A stretch of DNA of 64,000 bases from Gossypium raimondii (Eukaryota; Streptophyta; Magnoliopsida; Malvales; Malvaceae), in the NCBI RefSeq assembly GCF_025698545.1, contig NC_068569.1, forward strand, positions 6,572,001 to 6,636,000, in the 5' to 3' direction. Below are positions 12,561 to 24,272 of the stretch, in pieces. The position numbers and the translations under genes are program-made. The number at the start of each line of letters is the position of its first letter. Within the stretch, counting starts at the first letter, position 1. Below the pieces are notes generated by a model, which had not been told where the DNA came from, searched no databases, and worked only from the letters and a program-made list of their open reading frames with translations.

Positions 12561-13740
12561 ATGGGGCAGATTCAATACTCCGAGAAATACTTTGATGATA
12601 CTTATGAGTACAGGTAAAATTCAGTTTCATCTGAGTTTTACTAGGTTTAATATTTACTTCATTCTTTTCTAATTTTCAGAATGTTAAGTTTTGGTTCCTC
12701 ATTAAGTTTAAATTACTTTCATATTTGATTTTCTTTTGTGGTGGTGTACAGGCATGTTGTTCTCCCCCCTGAAGTGGCCAAACTTCTCCCCAAGAATCGC
12801 CTACTCTCTGAAGTATGTTTTTTAGGGTTTTACACATGTCACTGTTTGTAACTTATTTTTGTATTTTTACAGAAATGTCCATCTTTTTAACGCAGTTTTG
12901 TTTAATTTAATAATTTCCTCGAGTTTTCATCTGAAATAGTTTGCTTTGTCGGTTGTCTATTCAGGAAATTAATTTTTTATGACCATAATTTACGAGTTTT
13001 GATTTTGATTGTTCATGATTTATGAAATGTAAATAACCGGCTCGCAATTAAGCAACTCATTGCCTTCAGTACTTGCTTGTTTTCTGTCCCAATTGCTTGA
13101 GTTCGCAGATGCTTGTTTCACGAATGTGATTTTGTGCTGTAGGCAACTAATTGTTCCTATACTTGCCCAAATGCATAACTTGAGACTTCTTCCTTTTATG
13201 ATTCTTGTCCTATAAGATGAGTTTCTTGGTTTTTTGAAGTATGAATGAAATACAAAAGGCTCAAAATTGTGTTGTAGGAGAGCACGACTAGTTGTTCTTG
13301 TAGTTGCTCGTATGCATAACTTCTGGTTTCTTGAGTTTATGATTCTTGTCTTATAGGATGAGATAGATTTGTATCAGTTACCTTAGTTTTGAAGTATGCA
13401 TTGGATGAATAAAGCTATATTCAAAACTTGAGATATTTGTATTCTATTCTAATGGTTTAGAGTTCATCTTTTGCCCTGTTTCCTTTGTTTTGAGGCTTAA
13501 AGTATTGATGCTGTTATGCCAAGTCCTTTAGCTTTTATGGGTTTGGAGTAGTTTCTGATTTTGGTTCATGTTGCTTCCCTTTTGTAGAATGAATGGCGTG
13601 CAATTGGAGTACAGCAGAGTCGTGGTTGGGTCCATTATGCAATCCATCGCCCCGAACCACACATCATGCTCTTCAGGAGGCCTCTCAACTATCAGCAGCA
13701 GCAGGAGAATCAGGCCCAACAAAGTATGCTTGCTAAGTAA
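12561..13740 (+). CDS. CKS1: Cyclin-dependent kinase regulatory subunit CKS1
   Basis: Three coding exons: 12561-12613, 12752-12812 and 13588-13740, all with GT-AG borders. They join in frame to 88 residues, the same length as Arabidopsis CKS1. The protein is almost all CKS domain: [10 protein letters not shown] at the start, the hinge H-R-P-E-P-H at residues 58-63 followed by [10 protein letters not shown], and a short Gln-rich tail (74-83). CKS proteins dock on CDKs in the nucleus and cytosol and, through an anion pocket, bind phosphorylated substrates to drive multisite phosphorylation in the cell cycle. Expression and copy number cannot be judged here. Intron 2 (12813-13587) contains an internal tandem duplication. 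No damage is seen. Confidence 0.96.
13139..13410 (+). repeat. Tandem duplication inside CKS1 intron 2
   Basis: Two imperfect units, about 13139-13250 and 13273-13410, share 'atgcataactt', 'tttatgattcttgtc', 'tataa/ggatgag' and 'ttttgaagtatg' in the same order. No coding meaning is seen. Confidence 0.6.
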
Positions 13741-14134
13741 TTACATTAGTATTTAGCATCCAAAACAAGAAGGGTGAAACCAAAGCTACTTTGTTAGTGT
13801 TTATCCTCTTCCTAAACAGTTTGGGTGTTGTGGATTCCTGGATTGTTTTGTATTTTAGTTCTCCACTTTGGAGAATTCCATGTCAGGATTGCTTTCTTAC
13901 TTTCTTTATCTGACTACCTAGTGTCATTGGTACTCCGCATCTTAAATTGTTTAAATAGCATGGATGAATAATTTTTTCTTAAACCTTAATTAGATCATCT
14001 TAATTTACTGGTGTTTCTTGCCAATTTTGATTATCTTTTGTGCAATCTGTGTCCTCATTTTAAGTTTTTGATATATGTCATAATTGTAATTAAAGTTTTA
14101 AAATTTTGAAGTATTTGTTTCGCGTTCGAAGTAT

Positions 14135-14694
14135 TTAGGGTGCTTTTGTATAATAAAAGAAGAAAAGTCGTTTTTGATCTATTTTACTCCGTAATAAAGT
14201 GGTCAGGTTTAACATCGGTGGCATGGAAGCTATTTGATGGAATGCGTGGAACTTGGACTCCGTTTCCTCAATCCCGCCAAACTTGCATTTCATTTGCTCA
14301 AGTCTACGAAACTCGGCCTCCGTTGGCTGCTCAACTTCCATTTGATTAATGTGGTGCTCCATATTATCAACTCCTCCGAACCTGGACGCTATTGCCTTCA
14401 TCTTATCGAACAAGTCCTTCATTTTGCAAACATAGAAAAGCATAAATAAAGGAAAATTCTTAAAATCGGAAGAAGAAAGAAAGAAAGTAGATATATTAAC
14501 CTATGGTTTTTCCTATAAATTTTATCAGCCTCGTTATTTTTCATTATTTTTTCCTCCGGGGTTAGGGTTGGAGTGCGGGCTTTTCGTTTGCGTCCATTGG
14601 GAGCTTCATTCACCTCACTCCCATTAGGTTGAGAAAAAAGCATTTCTTTTAAATCTGATGTGCAAGCTTCTCTCTGCGACCTGTGATGTTCCAT
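14135..14694 (-). pseudogene. Fragment of an unrecognised coiled-coil gene family (copy 1)
   Basis: I do not recognise this family. On the minus strand, exon-like text from 14694 to 14501 encodes a basic stretch (R-K-R-K-A, then E-E-K-I-M-K-N-N-E-A-D-K-I-Y-R-K). It aligns with the end of exon 1 of the larger locus at 27.9-39.1 kb, where the same place reads R-E-N-D-K-K-Y-R. A GT donor follows at 14500. A second block, about 14425-14200, gives repeated G-G-V/I-x-x-x-E motifs with Glu/Lys-rich helices, again as in exons 2-3 of the larger locus. The N-terminal part of exon 1 and everything after the helical region are missing. The acceptor does not join the two blocks cleanly in frame. Best read as a truncated relic; a short expressed protein is possible. 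Confidence 0.6.
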
Positions 14695-15000
14695 TGGATT
14701 TGAACTTTGAACCTTTCAATTTGTCAAATAACCAGCAAAGATACAAGCAGCTCTGCAGGGACATCAGCCAGTGTTGATAAGCTTATGCACGAGCAAGCTT
14801 TTGAACTTTGTCGAGTAACCCGGTTTCAGGCTTTTGACAAACATTTCTGCATATTAATATCGTTTGGTTGATGCTCTGAACGCACTGACTCGAGTAAGGT
14901 TTTGAATTTTGTTTGAAACTAGCACCGACTTTGTTGATTTCTCACTTAAGAAAAACCTAAAAAAACCAATTCCTAAAACCAATTGACCGACAAATTATAT
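14695..15000. other. Spacer, nothing recognised
   Basis: About 300 bp upstream of coiled-coil copy 1 and up to the fold-back repeat. It holds no further exon of that family that I can identify. Confidence 0.4.
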
Positions 15001-16144
15001 TGTTACACTTTAGGTTTAATATTATATTTTCTTATAAAATTTATTAAAAATTAAAATTAATATAAATTTATAAAAAACTTATAAATATTATACAAATACT
15101 AATAAATTAGTTAAAAATTATAAAATTAATAAAACACATTTAAAATTTTATAAAAAAATCACCAAAACTTATAAATAATATATTAAAAATTTAAAAGAAA
15201 TTAGAAATTAATAATAAGCACATAACATCAGATCAACGGTTGGATAACGAGAATAGTTGTCAGATCGTTAGGGTCATTTTCATGTTGAATAAAATGTTCT
15301 AGATCTTTCATGAGTAAAACAATAATTGTAAGACCCCTCTTTTTTATTGATAAAATATTATTTTTATTTTTTTTTTCCAATTTTGTATGTACTGTATAGT
15401 AGTTTAGACCTTCAAAAGTTTAAAATTGTTTGCTAAATATTGTATGATGTAAAGTATTTTTGGTACAACTAGAAATCAAAATTTTATTATCCAACGGTTG
15501 CAAATATTAGCATATGTCAATGTCAAATATTTTGACTAAAGTTTTCAAAACCGAATTGATAGTCAAATTGATCAAGCCATTGGTTCATCGATCCGACCAG
15601 CTTGACCAGTCTATCTAGCTCAATTAAATAAAACACTAAAAATTCAAAATAATAAAAATACCAATAAGTCCGGTTCAACCTTTTTGTACTCGTTCCAAGT
15701 CGACAGATTCAATGATTTTCTTCAGATCGTTAGCATTGTCAATTCCCATTGCAATTTGTTCGACCAGTCATTTTGATCCAACTCAAACAACATTATTTTT
15801 AACGACTATTCCCATTATCCAATGGTCAGTCTAGGTTACATATTCATTTTAATTTCAAGAGTTTAATTTCTAACCAGAGGAACCACATTTTTATATATTT
15901 TTAATATTTTAGAACTTTTATAGAATTTTTATAATTTTATAAGTATTTATGATTTTTTAATAATTTTATAAGTTTATAGGAAGTTTTAAATATTTTAGTA
16001 TGTTTTTATTATTTTATAATTTATTAGATTTTTTTGTTTTTACAATAAGTTTTTATGATTTTTTATAAATTTTAAAATTTATATAATTTTTTAAATTTTA
16101 ACATTTTATGAGAAAATATAATATTAAATTATAAGTTGTCACAT
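15001..16144. repeat. Long fold-back (inverted-repeat) element
   Basis: The left arm is about 15001-15260 and the right arm about 15801-16144, in inverted order. The inner arm ends read AACGGTTGGATAACGAGAAT on the left and, when the right arm is reverse-complemented, ACCATTGGATAATGGGAAT. The outer ends share TTTAATATTATATTTTCTTA (left) and its near match with TCTCA (right). The arms are very AT-rich, and the 540-bp centre holds 'ccaattgatagtc' and 'ggttcaacc' text that may be another insertion. No transposase is seen. It could be a MITE-like or Foldback-type non-autonomous element. Confidence 0.55.
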
Positions 16145-17279
16145 GTCATCATCATATTAGTACGCCAATTGATTTTAACGGTCAACGTGATCAATGATGA
16201 AAACCATTAACAATAAAACTTAATTGATTTTTTATTAACATAATGTAGAAATGAAAAATTAAAAAAGTAACCTCAAGTAATTATAAATAAAAGATTATAA
16301 ATGCCACTTAGCATAAAAAATAAATATTTATCCGTCTTTTTCTCGAATTATTTAAATATAATCATTCTTTTTGGAAAGCATTTGAATAATTTATGAAAAA
16401 AATTATACATATGAAAGCTAGTCAGATGTAAATGTGTTCACGGCCAAAGTCAAGTTGACTTTGAGCTAGATTTAAACATGATATTAACACATTTTATATT
16501 TATTTAAGCTTGGTCCAATCTCAAATATGGGCCAAAAACTTTGCTCAATCACACTCATATTTGTAAATGGCTAGCCTAAACTTATTTTAGGTTTGTCCAT
16601 ATTATTTTATTTTTAAAAATGTTTATGCTATTTTTATTTTAATATTTGTTATATTTTCATTTATTAAGATTTTATATATAGGCAACATTTTTATTATTAT
16701 TTACATTAATTTATTATATATTAATTTTTATGTTTTATAAAATACATAATATACTATACTATAAACTTAGAAAATCGGTCGGATAAAGTTTGAGCTTTGA
16801 ATCTTAAGCACAAGCTCAATTCATATTTTAAATTAGTCTAATTATTTTTCCTAAACCAATTTTTCGGGATCAATATTTCTGTCCTAGCCTCCTAAATTGC
16901 TGGGCTAACCTTTGAATTTAAACGGATAATCTGACTCATGAATAGATCTAATAGGATATTTGACATTTAAAAAAATAAACAAATTTAATAATAAACTTCT
17001 ATGAAACATTTAGGGTTTGTTTGGACATCGCAAAGTAATTGGATGAAAATGTAATTACTAATGTATTAATTACACTCTGTTATAACTACAAAGAATTGTA
17101 ATTCTCTAGACAGTTTGGTTGATAAAGTGCAATTATATTATCATCTCATATATCATGTTTAGTAGTATAAATTATAATTACACGAGATACATAACTTATA
17201 TTTTAATAAAAATAATTACTATAAAATTTCAATATGATAAAGAATTTCTAAACAAATATATTTTATGTTGAATATGTTA
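16145..17279. other. Spacer, no gene recognised
   Basis: Very AT-rich. At 17010-17035 'tagggtttgtttgg' resembles the start of hAT-type MITEs, but no matching end was found. Confidence 0.4.
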
Positions 17280-17852
17280 AAATATTTTAATTATGATTTG
17301 AATTTATTTGAATTGATAAATTAATATATTTGAATTATATTTAATAATTTAAATAGTAAGTATTATTTTATGTTAATTACTGCAATTAAAATAGAATATT
17401 TTAAAATTTGATTAAATATTAATACTAAAGGTATAAAATCATATGTAAAACATGTGACATTAAAAGCTAATATATATAAAAGCACGAGTTTGAAATTTTT
17501 TGAACCTATGAGAATACCTTTTGATAATATTACGATATTGGCATTTAAAAATAATTATAATATTTAATTTATAATTAATAATTAAAAGATGACGTAAAAT
17601 AGTAGTTATGATAATCATACATTTAAAAATAATTATAATTTAATTTACAATCGTTAAATAAACAAAGTTGTGCAAATTTTATAATAGAATTATTACTCTA
17701 ATAGAATTCTAAGTATAAAATATAGGAAAAATATTGTGATAATTATAATTATAATTAGTAGTTAAAATTTTTATGTAAAAAAATATGTTATTTTATTTTA
17801 TTTTTTGAATTGTGCTAATTTTATTGATGTAAAATAGAGTTATTATTTTAGT
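17280..17852 (+). repeat. Direct repeat, left copy (flanks the LINE)
   Basis: Shares, in order, 'gaattgataaattaatata', 'attattttatgttaattact', 'aaaatcatatg', 'atatataaaagcacgagttt', 'ttttgaacc' and 'tataaaatataggaaaa' with 22450-22930. The copies are diverged and AT-rich, with no coding potential. Confidence 0.6.
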
Positions 17853-17864
17853 AGAATTCTAAGT

Positions 17865-20800
17865 TTTTTTTTTGTAATAATAGACTGGTTCTTATTAAAT
17901 AGCACTGCTAGCAAAAACTAAAAAATCTCGACACAAAGACAATAATAAATGACAAACAACAGCTGTCCCTCATAAAACAAAGCATAGATAGTATCGTCCA
18001 AAATAAAAGAAAAGAAAAGCAAGATGAAACGCCAAAACCAAAGAAGATCGACTTTTCAATCCCTATGACCAAATTTTGTTGCTCTCCTCAAGCTCAAGAA
18101 TAAAGGAAATAAAACGAAAAGGGAGCAAAGCTTTGAAGAAACCTGGAGATTACAACGAACCTTCTCCAAAAAATCAAAGCACCAACATCAACATACTTAA
18201 GCCATCTGTTCCCAGTTTGACCGATCCTTCCACACCACCAACCGAACCAACTCCGGTACATCGGCATCCCAACTCCCACAACCGCCTCTTCTTCGACCTT
18301 CCATCGCCAGAAGGTGGGCTGCCTCATTAACCGCACGATGCACAAAAGAGTATGTAATCTCTGTAAAAAAACTGTTCATTTGTTTGATATGGCATATAAT
18401 CGGTCTAATAATCGATTTATCCGCTTCATTTCTCCTGACGGTTTTGATGACAGTTAGGGAATCACCTTCCACAACCAGTCGCTGAAAACGCATGTTTCTC
18501 GAAAATATTAAAGCACGTTCACAAGCCCGTGCCTCCGCCACAAAAGGGTGCAAATGTTTTCAAGCAGATAAGTCTCGCCCAATAACATCACCTTTATAAT
18601 TTCTAGCAATAATCTGCTTGTAGTGGCTAACCCTTATCTTTGATAAAAGATGCATCAAAATTAATCTTAATAATACCCACATCCGGAGGCCTCCACAATT
18701 CATTAATCTCAGATCCGGTAATAAAGCAGGGGATCTCATGGCTCAGCCAGGTTTCCTGTTCATATCCTCTAATAAAACCCACCATTTCATGCCTCGAAAC
18801 TTTGACCCCTTCATGCACAAGCTTATTTCTATGAAACCAGTTGCTCCATAATGAAATAGCTATGATATTTTTATGGCGGACATCAGCTTCTATAAATGTT
18901 TTAACAAATTTGTCCTTTTGGCTCAGTGAAGCATCCGTCGGAGGAAGCCGAACGTGCAACATGGCCCATATATTCTGCAGAACCTCACAAGACCACAATA
19001 AGTGCTCAGAATTCTCCAGATCAACCGTACATAGTGGACACACTTTTTCCCCACCCAGAGCTCGGCGCGCCAGATTACAAAAGTGAGGCACCAGATTATT
19101 AAACAGCCTCCACACATGTATTTTGATTTTCTGAGGAATTTTAAGTGACCACAAATCTGTGTAGAAATTCTTGTATTCCTCATCTGTAGAGGATAAATTA
19201 GAACTACTATGTAACACCTCTGTCATAAGGGCCCGATAACCACTCTTCACCGTGTAATCCCCTGATCCTTCATAGTTCCAGACCAGAATATCCTCCGACC
19301 TACTTTCAGAAATGGGAATGGATAGAATTCTATCCGCTGTATTATCATCAAATAACTTATGAATAAGCTCCCTATCCCAGGTATTGCCCTCCATATCCAT
19401 TAATTGATTAACCATTGTCCAAGTAGTTCGAATGTTCTGACCTTGAATTCTGTTGTTCTCCTTTCCAGGTAGCCATGGATCATTCCATATGTTAATGCAA
19501 TCACCCCTCCCAACTCGCCATAGAAGCCCATCTCTAATTAAATCACGCGCATTACAAATGCTTCTCCAGGTATATGAAGGGTAAGATCCTACCTTAGCTG
19601 ATAAAATATCTGAGTGAGGATAATAACGGGCTTTGAACACCTTGGCTAATAAACTATTAGAACAAGATAACAAACGCCAAACCTGTTTAGCCAACAAAGC
19701 TTTATTAAACAGAAACAAATCTTTAAATCCCATACCTCCACAGCATTTTGGCTTACATAGTTTTTCCCAATTACTCCAATGAATGCCCTACATTGATTTA
19801 TTATTAATCCACCAAAATCTGTTCATAATACCCTCCAGTTTTTGACATAAAGTCTTAGGCAACAGAAAGCATTGCATAGCATAAATTGCAGATGCCTGCA
19901 AAACTGATTTAATAAAGACCTCCTTGCCCCCCATCGACAAATAGCGCAAGTTCCACCCTTCAATCCTTTTTCTAAATCGATCCACATAACTGGCAAAAGC
20001 CCACTTTTTCTTCCTCCCCACCATCATAGGCAAACCTAGGTACTTTTCGGGATTGGAAGCCACCCTAACACCTAGCATGTTGATAATCTCCTCTTTAACA
20101 CTTGACTCCACATTTGCACTGAAATAGATGAGGGATTTTTCAAAATTTACACGTTGCCCTGAAGCCATCTCATACTCACATATTACTTCTCTAACAACCC
20201 CAGCTCTTTCACTAGACACATCTCCAAATAATATACAATCGTCAGCAAAGAATAAATGGTTTATTACAAATTTTTCCCTACCAACAGGTGCACCTACCAT
20301 TCGTCCTTTAATTTTGGCCTCACGAATGAGTGTCGAAAAACCTTCGGCACAAATTAGAAATAAGTAGGGACTTAGAGGATCTCCTTGTCGTAACCCTCTT
20401 GATGGGGAGAACCATTCACCATTATAACCATTCAGATTGACAGAATAAGAAACAGAACAAACACATTGCATAACAAGAATAATCCAATCCATATGAAAAC
20501 CCAACTGCTTCATCATACCTTCCAAATAATCCCATTCAACACGATCATACGCTTTAATCATATCAAGCTTTAGTGCAAAATGGCCTTTCTTACCGCGCTT
20601 CTTCATTTTTAGAGAATGAAGGATCTCGTAGGCAATCAGCACGTTGTCCGAAATAAGTCTTCCTGGGATAAATGCCCATTGCGCTTCATTGATACAAAAC
20701 CCCAGCATTCCCCTCATGCGATTCACCAAGACTGTTGCAATAATTTTATAAACAACATTGCACAGACTTATGGGCCTAAAGTGTGACATATCTTTTGGTT

Positions 20801-22339
20801 TATCAATTTTCGGAATCAAAACGATACGCGTTTTATTAAGATCACCGAATTCAGCCTGACCATTCAAAATAGATAAACAAAACTGTGAGACCTCCGAGCC
20901 AACGATATGCCAATACCTTTGGAAGAAAATTGCTGAGAACCCATCAACCCCAGGTGCCTTCAACGGCGCCATCTGCTTAACTGCGTAATCAATCTCCTCT
21001 TTAGTAAAAACCTTCAGTAATTCATCATTCATACTATCCGTGACCTTTCTCTCCACTAAACTAAATAGATGTTCATCCCATCCTATATCCGACGCAGTGA
21101 AAAGATTACCAAAATACTCGTTTGCAATCTGAAGAAGCTCCTCATGCGAACTCGCTGTCCTCTCACGATCATCTTGCAACTCCTGAATTCTACCCCGAAA
21201 ATGACGTTGCACAGCAACCTTATGAAAATAGCTTGTATTCCGATCACCATTCTTTAGCCAGTTCACACGTGCCCGTTGCTCCCAGAATAATTCTTCCTTA
21301 TCAACTTCCAGATTAAGCTCCACTTGGACCTTCGTAATTTCAGCTAACACCTCTTCAGAAATATCTTGAGAATACAGCTTAGCTAATCTATCCTCTAAAT
21401 CAGTTCTACACCTTTTCTTTTCCCTGTCAGTAGCCCTACTCCACCTAAGTAAATGATACCCCAAATCCTCCAATTTGCCCAAAACACTGCCAGACTTCTC
21501 ATCCCACCACGTTTTGATCATCTCCTCAAAAGAGCCATCTAAACACCATTTGGCTTCGAATCGAAAAAGCTTACCAAAACTGCCTACATTATTCTTTGAC
21601 ACTCCCAAAGTATCCAACAATATGGGGCAGTGATCAGAAAAGGAATGACTCAAATGTACAAGCCGATACCCAGGGAATAGATTCACCCAATTCAACGTTG
21701 CAACCCCACGATCCAACCGTTCCCGTATATTTGTAGCTACCATTCGTCCTCGCTCCCATGTGAACCATCTACCAGTAAAGCCAAGATCCATAAGATTACA
21801 ATCCTCCAACGCCTCACGAAAATCCTTCATTTGTCGCTCTGAACGAAGATGTCCTCCCTTCTTTTCAAAAGAGCTCGCAATCTCGTTAAAATCTCCCAAA
21901 ACCACCCATGGGATAGATTGATCATGATTCAACTGACGAAGAAGCTCTCACGAAGCGGTCCTATACCGTTCATTCGGGTTTCCATAGAACCCCGTAAACC
22001 TCCAAACATTACCACATTCATTATCATGAACTTCAACATCAATATGAAACAAAGAAAAACTTTTAAGCTGCACCAAAGAATTACCTTTCCACCCCAATGA
22101 TAAACCTCCTTTAGTACCCACAGCCCCTACATCAATTCCATTCTCAAAACCACATTTCATCTGTATTCCCTCCATTCGTTTTGAACTTAATTTTGTCTCC
22201 ATATGAAACAAAATACAGGGATTTATGGCTCTCAATTTATTCCTGAGCCTATTGACTGTTCGCGGTCTCCCCAAACCACGAACATTCCAGCTTAGGATTT
22301 TCATTGCTCCCGGCTGCTCTGGCCCCCAGAGCTAGCCGA
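17865..22339 (-). mobile_element. L1-type LINE (non-LTR retrotransposon), 5'-truncated
   Basis: The element is bounded by a 12-bp target-site duplication, AGAATTCTAAGT, at 17853-17864 and 22340-22351. It ends (minus sense) in an A tract seen here as T's at 17864-17873. It holds only ORF2, starting 35 bp inside the 5' border; the ORF1 (gag-like) region expected of plant L1 elements is absent, so it was truncated during insertion. Order on the minus strand: AP-type endonuclease, reverse transcriptase, zinc-binding RVT domain, RNase H. It sits between the two copies of an older direct repeat. Two in-frame stops and one frame change make it inactive, but the perfect duplication shows the insertion is not very old. 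Confidence 0.95.
18197..22304 (-). pseudogene. LINE ORF2: endonuclease, reverse transcriptase, zf-RVT, RNase H
   Basis: Begins M-K-I-L-S-W-N-V-R-G-L-G, the standard start of plant L1 ORF2. The endonuclease shows M-E-T-K, G-D-F-N-E and S-D-H-C-P-I-L. A TGA stop at 21950-21948 interrupts it shortly before G-D-F-N-E, and the same frame then continues. The reverse transcriptase (about 20.9-19.9 kb) has Q-M-A-P-L-K-A-P-G-V-D-G-F, F-A-L-K-L-D-M-x-K-A-Y-D, G-L-R-Q-G-D-P-L-S-P-Y-L-F and the catalytic F-A-D-D. A TAG at 19790-19788 follows, and the frame continues through the zf-RVT region, with a C-P-L-C-x(7)-E-x-x-E-H-L-L-W-S-C cluster. The RNase H domain (N-F-D-A-S-F, then F-V-A-E-A-R-A-C-E-R-A-L, then a W-K-D-R end) lies partly in another frame after about 18.6 kb. 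RNase H at the end of ORF2 is known for one group of plant L1 elements. Confidence 0.93.
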
Positions 22340-22449
22340 AGAATTCTAAGTATTTTAATTATCACTTAATTGATAGTTAATTATGTCAATTAATTACTAT
22401 TTTAAATAATGTTTATTTACATTAATTACATAAAGTAAAATTATATTAA

Positions 22450-22930
22450 ATGCTAAATATGTTAAAGATGCTTTAATTATAATTTAGAAGTTTATAATAT
22501 AATATTTGAATTGATAACTTAATATATTTTAATTATATTCAATAATTAAAATAAGAAATATTATTTTATGCTAATTACTACAATAAAAATATAATATTTT
22601 AAAAATAATTAAATATTAAATGTATAAAATCATATGCAACACATGTGACGTTAGAAATTAATATATATAAAAGCACGAGTTTGAAAAATTTTGAACCAAT
22701 GAAAGTACCATTTATTTTCCTTGATATTACTAAATTAACTTTAAAAGTAAATATAATTTGATCTATACTTATTAATTAATAAAGTTAAACTAATTTTTGA
22801 AATAGATTTATTAATTAAATAAAACTCTATGTATAAAATATAGGAAAATTTTGTGATAATTATAATTTATTTTACAGTTATTAATTAAAAATCTTGAGGT
22901 AAAAGTTTTGTATTAATTTTATTATTTTTC
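22450..22930 (+). repeat. Direct repeat, right copy (flanks the LINE)
   Basis: Diverged partner of 17280-17852, same orientation and same order of shared blocks. The LINE separates the two. Confidence 0.6.
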
Positions 22931-23172
22931 TAAAACTGTGCTGATCATTTATCATACTACATATATATCCCACGACAATATAAATTAATTTACATTAATC
23001 TTGCATTCTTTATCATTCCTCCTCTGCGTCAACTCCATTGTCTAGTTCGGTGGTAGCCAGTCTTCAGTCGTGTGGTCCTCTAGTTTTATTTTTTCACAAA
23101 CTTCACCATTAGCATGTAGCAACTTCCGGCAACCAGGGAAAGGGAAAAAAAAAAGTGTGTTTTCCGGTACAT

Positions 23173-23919
23173 GGGTGATCATGGGCCGGGCCGGGCTTAG
23201 AAAAATTTCAGCCCGCTTCCTAAGATTGAGCCCAACCCGAAATATGGGCTTAAAATTTTTCTTGGCCCTGCTCGGGGAAAAACAACTAAGCTCGGGCCCT
23301 GCCCAGCCCATTTTTTATATATATAAAAATAATTTTACCATTTTAATAGCCTATATTTTTATAATTTTTAAAAGATTAAATTAACTTTTTTTATCATTTG
23401 AGGGGCAAAGTGTAATTTTACCTTTACTATTTTAAAATTTATAAATTATAAAGAGTTAAAAAAAGAATTTTTATTTTTATTTTAGAGTAGAACCCTTGCC
23501 CATGAAATATCATATCAACAAATTTAACAATACTAGTAATTAAAATAAAGGTGTAGTATATTAAAATAGTATATTACATAAAAAATACAGGTGTAGTATT
23601 TATAACAGTATATTAAAATAGTATATTTATAACAATATAATACAAATTTTATAACAATATATTTATAACAGTATATTAAAACAGTGGAAGAGGGGAAAAT
23701 GGGAAATGGGGGAAATGGGTTAATGAGATTGAGAAATGTATTTTAGAAATAAAAAATATATATTTATCATTTTCAGGCCGGTTCGGGTTGGGCCAGGCCA
23801 AAAAATTTTACCCGAGGCCTGGCCCGTTTTCTAAACGAGCCTCTTTTTTCCCAAACCCATATTTCGGGCCTATATTTTTACCTAAACCCTCCCATATTTC
23901 GAGTGGGCCGTAGGGCTTA
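23173..23919. mobile_element. GGCCGGGC inverted-repeat element, older copy
   Basis: Starts GGGTGATCATGGGCCGGGC, close to the terminal repeat of the copy at 24273. It runs through 'cagcccgcttcc' and 'gaaatatgggctt' and ends with the complementary-sense text 'ggcccgttttctaaacgagc', 'cccatatttcgggcctat' and 'gtgggccgtagggctt'. The final terminal repeat is lost. The centre is AT-rich with tandem 'agtatattaaaa' text. Non-coding; the open frames across it are chance. Confidence 0.65.
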
Positions 23920-24272
23920 TTGGTTTTTTTTAATTAGGGTTTAAAATTTATGACTTAAGTGTGGGACTATAGGATTTCATTTTTGATATTTTTAAATTTT
24001 TTAATTATTTATCATAATTCGATTTGATTTTTAATTTCTTTATATTAATAAGTTTGATTAAAATGAGCTTTGTTTTATGGGGGTTGGATATTATTTAATA
24101 ATTTAAATATAATATTTTTTAAGTAAATAAAAGTAATTTTAAAACTTTAAAATTATTTTTATTATTTGAAATATAAAATAATTATTTTTATATCATAAAA
24201 AATAAAAGTAACTATAGATAAAATAAAATAAAACGAATTCGAATAACTAGAATATTTAATTTGGATCCTAAT

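Noticed and set aside
18076-18345. Plus-strand open frame overlapping the LINE 3' region
   Set aside because: It is antisense to the RNase H part of the LINE ORF2, which explains the sequence better.
23042-23384. Opposed open frames of 89 and 104 codons
   Set aside because: They run through the GGCCGGGC inverted-repeat element and are a by-product of its composition.
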